This document shows positions 1-6,168 of a stretch of 6,168 bases of DNA, one piece after another (positions within the stretch are counted from its first letter, which is position 1; each line of letters starts with the position of its first letter). The stretch lies in assembly GCA_024653385.1 (NCBI GenBank), contig JANLFZ010000375.1:1-6168 (forward strand). Direction: 5' to 3'. The stretch is from Thermoguttaceae bacterium. GTDB lineage: Bacteria > Planctomycetota > Planctomycetia > Pirellulales > Thermoguttaceae. The notes below the pieces were generated by a model. That model saw only the letters and a program-made list of their open reading frames with translations, searched no databases and was not told the DNA's origin. Both the position numbers and the translations under genes were made by a program.

Positions 1-1032
1 CGCCGCGGGCCCGCAGGCCGCCGCGCGGCGCTTGCCGAGCTGCGCGTGCGGGGGTACTGCGACTTCCCGAATTGGCTGGCCTACGTGCAGCCGAACCCGC
101 CCAACCCGGCCACGTTCGCCTCGGTGAGTCCCTTGGGCTACCTCGACGCGCGGGAGAGTTACGCCATCGACCCGCTCTACATCGCCAAGAACTTCGGGGC
201 CGACGGGCTGGCCCAGTTTCCTTTCAATCATGTGGCGCCCAACACGGTCCTCCAATGGAGTTCGCCCGCGGTGCAATGGACCATGCCCCGGGTGTCGATC
301 CAGCACGCGGGGCTGAATCCCGCGATCCAGGCCGCGGTGTTCGATCGGATCTTCACCTGGCAAGACGACACGGTCTTCGGCCGGCCGGCCGAGCAGGACC
401 GTCGCGCCGTGCCCATGTTCATTGCGGGCGCGACCGGCCCCGAGCGCTGGTCGATCGAGGGGCGGTACTCGTGGATGGCCACCGTGTCTCCCGCGCCGGG
501 ACACGAACTGCCGCCTAGCGGCATGTTGCCCCCGCGCTTCTCGAAGGACGGCAAACAGACCTATCGGGTTTCGGTGGTGGTCTTCGACAGTCGCTACTTC
601 GACCGGCCCGGCAGCACGGATCTGGAATCGGGCACGCCTCCGGAAGAGCGGTGGGCCAACGTGGTCGGCTTTCCCAGCGCGGCAGGCGGTGTGAGCCAGG
701 GCGGGGGCGACGTGGTGCTCGAGTGCGACACCTCCGTGCCCGGGGCCAACGACCCCAGTTGGCTTCGCCTGCGCCAGGGCGAGTGGCTGATGCTGGCCGG
801 GCTCGAGGCCGTTCCCGGCCCGCCGAATCCGCCGGCATATTACCGCAAGGTCTTCCGCTGGTATCGCATCGTGTCGGTGGGCGAGCCGGACTCCGCCAAT
901 CCGCTGCGGCGCCAGGTAACCCTCGCCGGCCCCGACTGGATGATGAATTGGAACGTCGGCGGCCAGGCCAAGGCGGCCTTGTTCACCGGCGTGGTGGGCG
1001 TGTACACGGAAACCGTCGAAGTGGAACGATAG
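1..1032 (+). CDS. Prepilin-like (PilV/PilW-type) planctomycete protein, C-terminal part, 5' truncated
   Basis: The frame is open from base 1 to a TAG at 1030-1032, giving 343 visible codons. The true start and N-terminus lie upstream. A GTG at 46 is in frame but has no convincing ribosome binding site, and the frame continues upstream as RRGPAGRRAALAELRV, so I treat it as internal. Visible blocks (window-residue numbering) are GRYSWMATVSP (154-164), YRVSVVVFDSRYF (188-200), a stretch with GEWLMLAG (260-267) and RWYRIVSV (286-293), then VTLAGPDW (306-313) and a terminal LFTGVVGVYTETVEVE (327-342). From memory, these mark planctomycete proteins that begin with a type IV prepilin cleavage/methylation signal, which cannot be checked here. 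The product is soluble-looking after the missing N-terminus, with no membrane segment. It ends 48 bases before the large GspK-like gene, so the two are probably co-transcribed as pseudopilus or pilus-like subunits. That it is coding is nearly certain; the prepilin role is an inference. Confidence 0.85.
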   Translation, partial: RRGPAGRRAALAELRVRGYCDFPNWLAYVQPNPPNPATFASVSPLGYLDARESYAIDPLYIAKNFGADGLAQFPFNHVAPNTVLQWSSPAVQWTMPRVSIQHAGLNPAIQAAVFDRIFTWQDDTVFGRPAEQDRRAVPMFIAGATGPERWSIEGRYSWMATVSPAPGHELPPSGMLPPRFSKDGKQTYRVSVVVFDSRYFDRPGSTDLESGTPPEERWANVVGFPSAAGGVSQGGGDVVLECDTSVPGANDPSWLRLRQGEWLMLAGLEAVPGPPNPPAYYRKVFRWYRIVSVGEPDSANPLRRQVTLAGPDWMMNWNVGGQAKAALFTGVVGVYTETVEVER

Positions 1033-1068
1033 ACCATAGCGATCAAGGGCATGCGGACGTTTGGTAAC

Positions 1069-1073
1069 GAGGA
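1069..1073 (+). promoter_or_regulatory. Ribosome binding site of the large gene
   Basis: GAGGA lies seven bases before ATG 1081, which is near-ideal spacing. It decides between 1081 and an in-frame ATG at 1051. The only purine run before 1051 (AAGGG, 1045-1049) sits one base from that ATG, too close to work well. The 48-base gap holding this site shows no inverted repeat with a T-run, so read-through from the upstream gene is expected. Confidence 0.7.
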
Positions 1074-1080
1074 ATCGGTC

Positions 1081-4000
1081 ATGACCAGTCGCAAACGTGG
1101 CCCGGTGCGCCGCGGCGTGCTGATGCTCTTGGTGCTGGGCATCTTGGCGATGTTCGGCATGGTGGCGATCGCGTACGTGATCATCACCGCCCAGTTCCGC
1201 GAAATCGCCGAGACCCACCGCAAGATCGGGCAGTACGCCGAAAAGCCCGAAGAGCAGCTCGATCAGGTGGCGATGGCGGTCTTCCGCGGCGACGACAACG
1301 CGGCCGATGTCATCGGCGGGCAAAGCCTGCTCGGCGACCTCTATGGCAATGACTCGGTCGTGGGGAGTGTCGAGATCTACAAGCCCCAGTCGGGCGAATC
1401 GGTGACCGACGCCAAGGTCCTGGCCACGAAGCCCAACTACGTGGCCCAAGGGCAGATCTTCGAGATTACCGTGCGGCTGGTCGAGCCGTCGGACCCGACG
1501 CGGCAACTTCCCATGCACCGCTTCCCCGGCCGCGTCATCACCTTCTTGAGCGGCACGTGCTCGGGAATCAGCACGCGCATTGTGGGGGCCCGGCAAGCGA
1601 CCGACTCGAGCGGCGCGCCGATGGTCTGGCCTTCGACCGACACGACCACGGGCCAGCCCGACCCGCTGGCGGGCCAGCCGATCTGGCGACTCCAGCTTGT
1701 GGCCGAGGAATGGCTTCCCGAGGGCCCCGGCGCTCGGCCCGGCAAGAACGCCTTCGACGACGATGGAGGCGGCACGGTCGACGATCCCGTGGAATTGGCT
1801 TATCCCAACCCCGCGCTGGGCAACCTCGCCATGCAATTGCGCGGCGACACCGACGACCTGCGCTACGGCGACCGGTTCGTGATCAACGGCTTCCCGTTCA
1901 GCGGCACGGGGTTCGGATTCAACCCGGCCACGGGCCGGCTCGACGAGATGCGCAGCGGCTGGGACCTGGCCTTGCTGCCCTATCATCCCGACAACCGCAC
2001 GCCGGCCGGCGGAGCGAACGAAGACTACGACGCGGTCGACTACCAGAACATGGCCCTGGCCCTCGTGCTGCCCGACGGGCGCGTGCCGGTGCCCTCGTTC
2101 GTGCGTCCCGAGCTGAACCGATACTGGTTCCGCCGCATCAACGGCCGGGCCGTGGATCCGGCCGACCCCAACGACTTCTACAACAACCTGCCGGCGGACC
2201 TTCAGCGGTGGATTTGTGGCCGGCCGCTGTGGACGCACCATCCGGGGTTCACCGGGAGCAACCCGGCCGTCACGCCGACCAACCCGGGCGGATTCAACCC
2301 GGTGTGGGACGGCGTCACGACGCCCTGGGACGGCGTCACCGGCTTCGCTTGGGACGTCGACAACGACGGCGACGGCAACTACGACAGCGTGTGGGTCGAC
2401 GTGGGCCTGCCGGCGCGGACGTTGCCCGACGGCCGGATGTACAAACCCCTGGCGGCCATCCTGGCGGTCGATTTGGGTGGGCGTCTGAACCTCAATGCCC
2501 ACGGCGCTTTGGCCCAGCGGTTCCCCGGCTACTACAGTCCCGTGGTGCCCGGCGGCAACCTGGTGTTCGCGGGCGAGCCGGGCTCGCCGCCGGTGCTGCC
2601 GCGCGGACTGGGCTATGGCCCGGCCGAAATCAACCTGCTGCCGCTTTTTAGCCACGTGGCGGCAGCCAGCCGGCTGGGGTTTTATGACAGCCTGCTCTTG
2701 GGCGTCTACGTCGCGGCGGCGAACCAGACGATCGACGGGCGCTACGGCGAGAGCTGGCGCATGCGCGATCCGGCCAACCAGGGCCTTCCGGCCCCGGGCC
2801 TTGCGCGCGTCGCGCCGAACAACTACGCCCCGCAAATCGAGCCGCTGTTCTTCAACAAGTTTTGCGACTACCCCCAGTGCTTTCCGACCGATTGGGCGGT
2901 GTGTTCGTACGGCGCGTTGCCCGACCTGAAGGGTTCCCTGGCGATGGGCGTGGATCTTCGCGGCCAGCCGATCTATCAGTTGGTCGACGAACTTCCGGCG
3001 GTTCCGACCGGCGGCAACCCGTACCTCTACGCGCTGTCGAACACGCCCTACGAGATGAATCTGGGGCGCGCGTCGCCGCGGGGAAGCCAGGTTCCGGTGC
3101 CCACGGACCATCCGTTCTCGGTGTACGAATTGGAACGGCTGTTTCGGCGCAACGACCGCGACACGCAGGCGATGCCGCGGCGTTTGACCCTGCTCTCGAC
3201 GGCCGGCTCGTCGCTCGACGCGGTGCTCGCGCCGCGGCGGCACGAGCTGACGACCGAGCAGTGGGACCTGCCCTGTCCCGCGGCCGTCTTCACCCCGGCG
3301 CTACGCCAAGAGAGCGTCAACAAGGGCCTGGGCGTCCGGCCGCAACACATCGCCGATCTGCTGCGGGCGAAGCTGCCGGCGGGCCTGCCGCCGGATCAGG
3401 TCGCGCGGCTGACGCGGCAACTGTTGCCGCTGGATTTCCTGGCCGGGCTGCGCATGGACCTCAACCGGCCGCTGGGCAACGGGCGCGACGACAACGCGAA
3501 CGGCGTCGTCGACGAGTGGGAAGAGGCATTCTTGGGCGAGACGATCGTCGACGCCCAGGGCTCGAACGTCCCGTGCAACCACACGAACGGAATCGACGTG
3601 AACAACGACGGCGTCGTGAACCAGATCGACCGCCGGCTGGCGCGCCAGCTTTATGCCCGGCATTTGTACGTGCTGATGATGCTGCTGGCCGACTGGGACG
3701 AGACCGGCGCCGCGCATCCCGCGTGGACCGACCGCGACGCCCGGGCCCGGTGGATCGCCCAGTGGGCGGTCAACGTGGTCGATTTCCGCGACCGCGACTC
3801 GGTCATGACGTGCTTTGAGTACGATCCCGACCCGTTCACCTCGGCGGGCTGGCGCGTGGACGGCGACCCCGCGACCGACAACCTGGGCGGCACGAGCACG
3901 GTGCCGCCGGTCGTCTGGGGTTGCGAGCGGCCCGAGCTATTGATCACCGAAACCTTGGCCCTGCACGCCCGCCGGACCGAGGACCTGGCCAGCGATCCCA

Positions 4001-6168
4001 GCGGGAAGAAGACGACGGACACGACCGATCCGGACGAGGATTTTGACCAGCGGCTCTATCCCTTGGCGTCGCTGTTCGTCGAGATCTTCAATCCCTGGCC
4101 GGCGACGCTCGGCGACGCGGGCGAGTTCTGCTACGACCGCGGCACCAGCAGTTGGCGCAATGGGGTGTTGCTGAACCAGCGCACGCCCCAAGGCCACCCG
4201 GTGTGGCGACTGACGATCACGCCGGGCGACAACGAAAACGACCCCGACGACCCGAACTCGGGCACCCAGCCTCCGATCGAGCGGAGCGTGTACTTCGCCG
4301 ATCCGACAAGCTTGCCGGCCAACGCCGACGATGCGGGAGCGGTCCGGTATCACAACACCCGGCCGATCGCGCCGCTGTTGCACAACCGGTACGCGGTGAT
4401 CGGGCCGGGCGACGCCAACGGGCGCACCCAGATCAGCGCGCCGACCGATCCCACCGACACGAAGATCCGCCAGATCGTGTTGGCGCCGAATACCGATCCC
4501 GATGCCCCCGACCAGGTGCAGATGCTCTTCAACGAGAACGCCAACGCGGGCAACCAGTTGCCGGTCGCCCGGATGAAAAACCCCATCGCGGTGCTCATCG
4601 ACGAACAGCGCGACACGTCGACGGGCACGGGAACGGTGCGGCGCATGAGCGTTTCGGAGCCGGCGGGCGGCTATACCGGGCTCGACCCGACGACCTTCGA
4701 ATACAATCCGATCCGCGACGCGCCGGTCGACACCGACGCCCCGCTGACGCAGACCGGCCTGACGCCCCGGTACAAGATCGTCCACCTCCAGCGGCTGGCC
4801 AATCCGCTGGAGCCGTACGATCCGGTGCAGAACCCCTACCGGACGATCGACACGGCGCCGGTCGACCTGTTTACGTACAACGGTTGGGACCCGGCGGGGG
4901 ATTCGGCGACGGAGCCCGGGGCGACGCCGTACCTCCAGGATCCGCCGGTCTTCCACAGTCGCGAGCGCGGCGTGTCGGAGCCGTTGGGTCGGAACAACGT
5001 GTGGCGCCCCGAAGCGTTTAACCGCCCGGCCGCCGCCGACGCGGCGCCGCTGCACACCAGCGATCAGCGCGAGACCGCGCCCTTGAGCCATTGCTTCAAC
5101 CGCGTGCTCCAGCACACCTTGGGGTACTTGAATCGGCCCTATTTCGTTTCCGGCAATCCGGACCCCAATCCGCGCGACGGCACGCTGCCGGAGTACGTGG
5201 GCGACGTGCCGGCCGGGCCGCCGGGCTCGCCGCCGTTCCCCATGATCCCGTGGAACAACCGGCCCTACGTGAGTCCGTTGGAATTGCTCTTGGTGCCCAC
5301 GCACCGCTCGTCGCGCTTGCTCTGGTCGATTTCGAGCCAGATGCTCGAGACGAACACGCCCTATAGCGCGCCCGCCCCAACGCAGCCCGGTTGGGAGAAC
5401 GGCCACTTCCCGTTCCTGGCCAATTACTTCCACTCGGTGATCGAGGGCGGTGCCGCGCGCGCGGCCCAGTTGCACCGGATGCTGGAATTCGTGCGCGTGC
5501 CCTCGCCGTTCGTGGGCACCGAGATCCAGCTCAACCCGGCCACCGCGATCGCGGGCACCCACGGGTTCTACCCGCCGTTCCATCACCTCTCGACCTACCG
5601 CGAGCCGGGGCGGATCAACCTCAACACGATCTTCAGCCCCGACGTGTGGGCGGGCCTGATGAACGACCTCGATGCGAACTTCGCTCCGACGCTGTTTGGC
5701 CGGGCCGATTTCTTCAACCAGCGGTTCTTGGTCAGCCGGCGCGGATACGGCAGCGCGGCGGCCGCTTGGGAACAGACCTTGCTTGCGATGGACGACAATT
5801 TCCCGTCGCGGTTCGCCAACCCCTTCCGTTCGTTCGCCGGAGGCCAGCTTGTGCCGGGCGCGCCGCCGCCGCCGCTCGATCCGGCCAATGGGCGCGAGAT
5901 CAACGCGACGCTCTTGCGCGAGGATCCCGTCAACTCCCAGCGGCCGTTGTTCGCGTTCGATCGGACCATCGCCCCGACGCAGGCCATGCCCTACAACGAT
6001 CCCGACCGCAATCCGTTCTTCCGCTACCAAAGCCTCCAGCGGTTGGGGAACCTCGTGACCACGCGCTCGAACGTGTTCGCCGTGTGGATCACGATCGGCT
6101 ACTTCGAGGTGACGCCGGTGTCGGTCGACGCCGCGCATCCCGACGGATTCCAGCTTGGGCAGGAGTTG
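1081..6168 (+). CDS. Giant GspK/PilX-like pseudopilin-type surface protein, 3' truncated
   Basis: One uninterrupted frame of 1696 codons runs from ATG 1081 to the window edge with no stop. The N-terminus is short and basic (RKRGPVRRG, residues 4-12), followed by one hydrophobic helix (about 13-37) and then charged sequence, as in class III signal or GspK/PilX N-termini. If cleaved after Gly12, position +5 is Leu17 rather than Glu, as in GspK. In order, the body has an Asp-rich loop (226-235), a DxDxDG loop (425-436), GGRLNLNAHG (466-475), two EF-hand-like loops (803-814, 839-850), a helix-rich block with AQWAVNVVDFRDRDS (893-907), ELLITETLA (952-960), LQRLANP (1236-1242), GRINLNTI (1510-1517) and a conserved block around 1648-1678. 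Typical GspK is only about 300 residues, so this is a greatly expanded relative or analogue. From memory, planctomycete and Verru_Chthon cassette A proteins reach this size. The likely role is a membrane-anchored or assembled subunit of a pseudopilus-like structure; this is an inference. ATG 1081 is chosen for its GAGGA seven bases upstream. Confidence 0.9.
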   Translation, partial: MTSRKRGPVRRGVLMLLVLGILAMFGMVAIAYVIITAQFREIAETHRKIGQYAEKPEEQLDQVAMAVFRGDDNAADVIGGQSLLGDLYGNDSVVGSVEIYKPQSGESVTDAKVLATKPNYVAQGQIFEITVRLVEPSDPTRQLPMHRFPGRVITFLSGTCSGISTRIVGARQATDSSGAPMVWPSTDTTTGQPDPLAGQPIWRLQLVAEEWLPEGPGARPGKNAFDDDGGGTVDDPVELAYPNPALGNLAMQLRGDTDDLRYGDRFVINGFPFSGTGFGFNPATGRLDEMRSGWDLALLPYHPDNRTPAGGANEDYDAVDYQNMALALVLPDGRVPVPSFVRPELNRYWFRRINGRAVDPADPNDFYNNLPADLQRWICGRPLWTHHPGFTGSNPAVTPTNPGGFNPVWDGVTTPWDGVTGFAWDVDNDGDGNYDSVWVDVGLPARTLPDGRMYKPLAAILAVDLGGRLNLNAHGALAQRFPGYYSPVVPGGNLVFAGEPGSPPVLPRGLGYGPAEINLLPLFSHVAAASRLGFYDSLLLGVYVAAANQTIDGRYGESWRMRDPANQGLPAPGLARVAPNNYAPQIEPLFFNKFCDYPQCFPTDWAVCSYGALPDLKGSLAMGVDLRGQPIYQLVDELPAVPTGGNPYLYALSNTPYEMNLGRASPRGSQVPVPTDHPFSVYELERLFRRNDRDTQAMPRRLTLLSTAGSSLDAVLAPRRHELTTEQWDLPCPAAVFTPALRQESVNKGLGVRPQHIADLLRAKLPAGLPPDQVARLTRQLLPLDFLAGLRMDLNRPLGNGRDDNANGVVDEWEEAFLGETIVDAQGSNVPCNHTNGIDVNNDGVVNQIDRRLARQLYARHLYVLMMLLADWDETGAAHPAWTDRDARARWIAQWAVNVVDFRDRDSVMTCFEYDPDPFTSAGWRVDGDPATDNLGGTSTVPPVVWGCERPELLITETLALHARRTEDLASDPSGKKTTDTTDPDEDFDQRLYPLASLFVEIFNPWPATLGDAGEFCYDRGTSSWRNGVLLNQRTPQGHPVWRLTITPGDNENDPDDPNSGTQPPIERSVYFADPTSLPANADDAGAVRYHNTRPIAPLLHNRYAVIGPGDANGRTQISAPTDPTDTKIRQIVLAPNTDPDAPDQVQMLFNENANAGNQLPVARMKNPIAVLIDEQRDTSTGTGTVRRMSVSEPAGGYTGLDPTTFEYNPIRDAPVDTDAPLTQTGLTPRYKIVHLQRLANPLEPYDPVQNPYRTIDTAPVDLFTYNGWDPAGDSATEPGATPYLQDPPVFHSRERGVSEPLGRNNVWRPEAFNRPAAADAAPLHTSDQRETAPLSHCFNRVLQHTLGYLNRPYFVSGNPDPNPRDGTLPEYVGDVPAGPPGSPPFPMIPWNNRPYVSPLELLLVPTHRSSRLLWSISSQMLETNTPYSAPAPTQPGWENGHFPFLANYFHSVIEGGAARAAQLHRMLEFVRVPSPFVGTEIQLNPATAIAGTHGFYPPFHHLSTYREPGRINLNTIFSPDVWAGLMNDLDANFAPTLFGRADFFNQRFLVSRRGYGSAAAAWEQTLLAMDDNFPSRFANPFRSFAGGQLVPGAPPPPLDPANGREINATLLREDPVNSQRPLFAFDRTIAPTQAMPYNDPDRNPFFRYQSLQRLGNLVTTRSNVFAVWITIGYFEVTPVSVDAAHPDGFQLGQEL
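1117..1191 (+). other. N-terminal membrane helix with GspK/PilX-like prepilin signature
   Basis: This codes for residues 13-37 (VLMLLVLGILAMFGMVAIAYVI and on), directly after the basic RRG. The Gly-then-hydrophobic junction matches the place where prepilin peptidase cuts class III signals. The Glu normally found five residues after the cut is Leu17. Among pseudopilins this absence is a known feature of GspK. An uncleaved N-terminal anchor is the alternative. Confidence 0.6.
1756..1785 (+). other. Asp/Gly-rich loop, degenerate calcium-loop-like
   Basis: Residues 226-235 read DDDGGGTVDD. The spacing D-x-D followed by Gly and a hydrophobic residue before DD resembles a worn EF-hand or dockerin loop, but Gly230 sits where a third ligand would be expected. 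On its own this is weak. It is listed because three better loops follow in the same protein. Confidence 0.35.
2305..2340 (+). repeat. Short tandem duplication encoding WDGVT twice
   Basis: The 14-base string TGGGACGGCGTCAC occurs at 2305-2318 and again at 2326-2339, a 21-base period. It encodes WDGVT at residues 409-413 and 416-420. The duplication is in frame and lies just before the DxDxDG loop, whose own sequence begins with WDVD. Confidence 0.75.
2353..2388 (+). other. DxDxDG loop, thrombospondin-3/EF-hand-like
   Basis: Residues 425-436 are DVDNDGDGNYDS. Asp at positions 1, 3 and 5 with Gly at 6 is the calcium-loop pattern. Position 12 is Ser instead of Glu or Asp, so it fits a thrombospondin type 3-like or non-canonical loop better than a full EF-hand. 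The following VWVDVGLP is a block I associate from memory with planctomycete relatives. Confidence 0.5.
2476..2505 (+). other. GspK-like 'G-R-L-N-L-N' motif, first copy
   Basis: Residues 466-475 are GGRLNLNAHG, preceded by the hydrophobic strand LAAILAVDL. GspK proteins carry a comparable 'G-K-x-N-L-N' block soon after their membrane helix and an initial strand region. The match in kind and order supports the GspK-like reading but is by eye only. Confidence 0.45.
3487..3522 (+). other. EF-hand-like calcium loop 1
   Basis: Residues 803-814 are DDNANGVVDEWE. Ligand positions 1 (Asp803), 3 (Asn805), 5 (Asn807) and 12 (Glu814) are all acceptable, Gly808 is at position 6 and Val810 at position 8, so the canonical 12-residue loop pattern is complete. 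Calcium binding is inferred from the pattern. Confidence 0.55.
3595..3630 (+). other. EF-hand/dockerin-like calcium loop 2
   Basis: Residues 839-850 are DVNNDGVVNQID. The pattern has Asp, Asn and Asp at positions 1, 3 and 5, Gly at 6, Val at 8, Asn at 9 and Asp at 12, the classic dockerin/EF-hand loop. A strongly helical stretch (RRLARQLYARHLYVLMMLL) follows directly, as an exiting helix would. It starts exactly 36 residues after loop 1. Confidence 0.6.
3757..3801 (+). other. Conserved block AQWAVNVVDFRDRDS
   Basis: Residues 893-907 form an amphipathic helix ending in VVDFRDRDS, followed by VMTCFEYD. It resembles the 'D-W-x-D-x-D' helix-turn block of the GspK helical domain, and I recall near-identical wording in planctomycete giant proteins. 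ELLITETLA (952-960) follows. Both are family signatures by memory, not by alignment. Confidence 0.45.
4786..4869 (+). other. Conserved 'LQRLANP...YDPVQNPY' block
   Basis: Residues 1236-1263 include LQRLANP, then YDPVQNPYRTID and PVDL. I recall similar LQRLA(N/D)P...NPY...(T/V)D strings in large planctomycete and Verru_Chthon cassette A-like proteins. This is the best single string for a family search. Its function is unknown. Confidence 0.45.
5608..5631 (+). other. GspK-like 'G-R-I-N-L-N-T' motif, second copy
   Basis: Residues 1510-1517 are GRINLNTI, followed by FSPDVWAGLM. GspK proteins carry 'K-I-N-(I/V)-N-T-A' near their C-terminal third, followed by a short helix, which matches this layout. 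Together with the first motif it brackets a very long expanded region. Confidence 0.5.
6019..6114 (+). other. Conserved C-terminal-side block (FRYQSLQRLGNLVTTRSNVFAVWITIGYFEV)
   Basis: Residues 1647-1678 contain FRYQSLQRLGNL, then TTRSNVFAVWITIGYFEV. The alternating hydrophobic pattern predicts a helix followed by a beta strand. I recall it near the end of planctomycete relatives, so the stop codon is probably not far beyond the window edge. Confidence 0.45.

Noticed and set aside
46..48. GTG as a possible start of the first gene
   Set aside because: The frame stays open to base 1, there is no convincing Shine-Dalgarno sequence before it, and a start here would remove the expected prepilin N-terminus.
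1033..1080. Promoter or terminator in the gap between the two genes
   Set aside because: The 48 bases show no stem-loop with a T-run and no convincing -35/-10 pair; only the ribosome binding site is supported.
1557..2651. Plus-strand open frame of 364 codons in another frame
   Set aside because: It lies inside the large gene, is rich in Arg, Gly, Pro and Ala, and has no motif or ribosome binding site, whereas the overlapping frame carries several conserved blocks.
2862..3818. Plus-strand open frame of 318 codons in another frame
   Set aside because: It is a GC-rich shadow of the large gene with low-complexity Arg/Ala/Gly composition, and it overlaps the EF-hand-like loops in the real frame.
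4152..5021. Plus-strand open frame of 289 codons in another frame
   Set aside because: It is again a shadow inside the large gene, with Arg/Pro-rich sequence and no family resemblance.
3937..6138. Minus-strand open frame of 733 codons, the longest complete ORF in the window
   Set aside because: Its codons align exactly with those of the large gene. In that phase an antisense stop needs a sense CTA, TTA or TCA, codons that this GC-rich gene avoids; the ORF ends where the gene uses CTA at 3937-3939. The translation is Arg/His/Val-rich with no recognisable motif.
1..6168. CRISPR array, tRNA or rRNA, insertion sequence, phage or defence genes
   Set aside because: Both genes fill nearly the whole window. 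I saw no spaced direct repeats, cloverleaf-like segment, terminal inverted repeats, or transposase, nuclease or integrase motifs.

Overview
The window is GC-rich and densely coding on the + strand. It holds two genes in the same reading frame, and each is cut by one window edge. I recognise no gene with an established symbol. Several protein blocks match, from memory, families I associate with Planctomycetes (Pirellulales-like): the block around AQWAVNVVDFRDRDS, ELLITETLA, LQRLANP, the RLNLNAHG block and NLVTTRSNVFAVWITIGYFEV. The high GC and Asp/Pro/Arg-rich composition fit that. The assignment is an inference, made without a database search.

Layout. Positions 1-1032 hold the C-terminal 343 codons of a gene whose start lies upstream. 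It is most likely a prepilin-like (PilV/PilW-type) protein whose N-terminal signal is outside the window. A 48-base gap (1033-1080) contains a Shine-Dalgarno sequence and no visible terminator. Positions 1081-6168 are one open frame of 1696 codons without a stop, running off the right edge. It encodes a very large protein with one N-terminal membrane segment that looks like a GspK/PilX-type pseudopilin N-terminus: basic residues, then RRG and a hydrophobic stretch, with no Glu at +5. The body has Asp/Asn-rich EF-hand- or dockerin-like loops and two GspK-like 'LNLN/INLNT' motifs about 1,040 residues apart.

How they may work together. The tight spacing and paired character suggest an operon for a pseudopilus or type IV pilus-like surface assembly. 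The first gene would supply a minor pilin-like subunit, and the second a giant GspK/PilX-like subunit, possibly at the tip and calcium-stabilised. The arrangement resembles the Verrucomicrobia 'Verru_Chthon cassette', which also pairs prepilin-like proteins with one very large protein. I see no RNA gene, CRISPR array, insertion sequence, integrase or phage gene. Long ORFs in other frames, including a 733-codon one on the minus strand, are shadows of the large gene.
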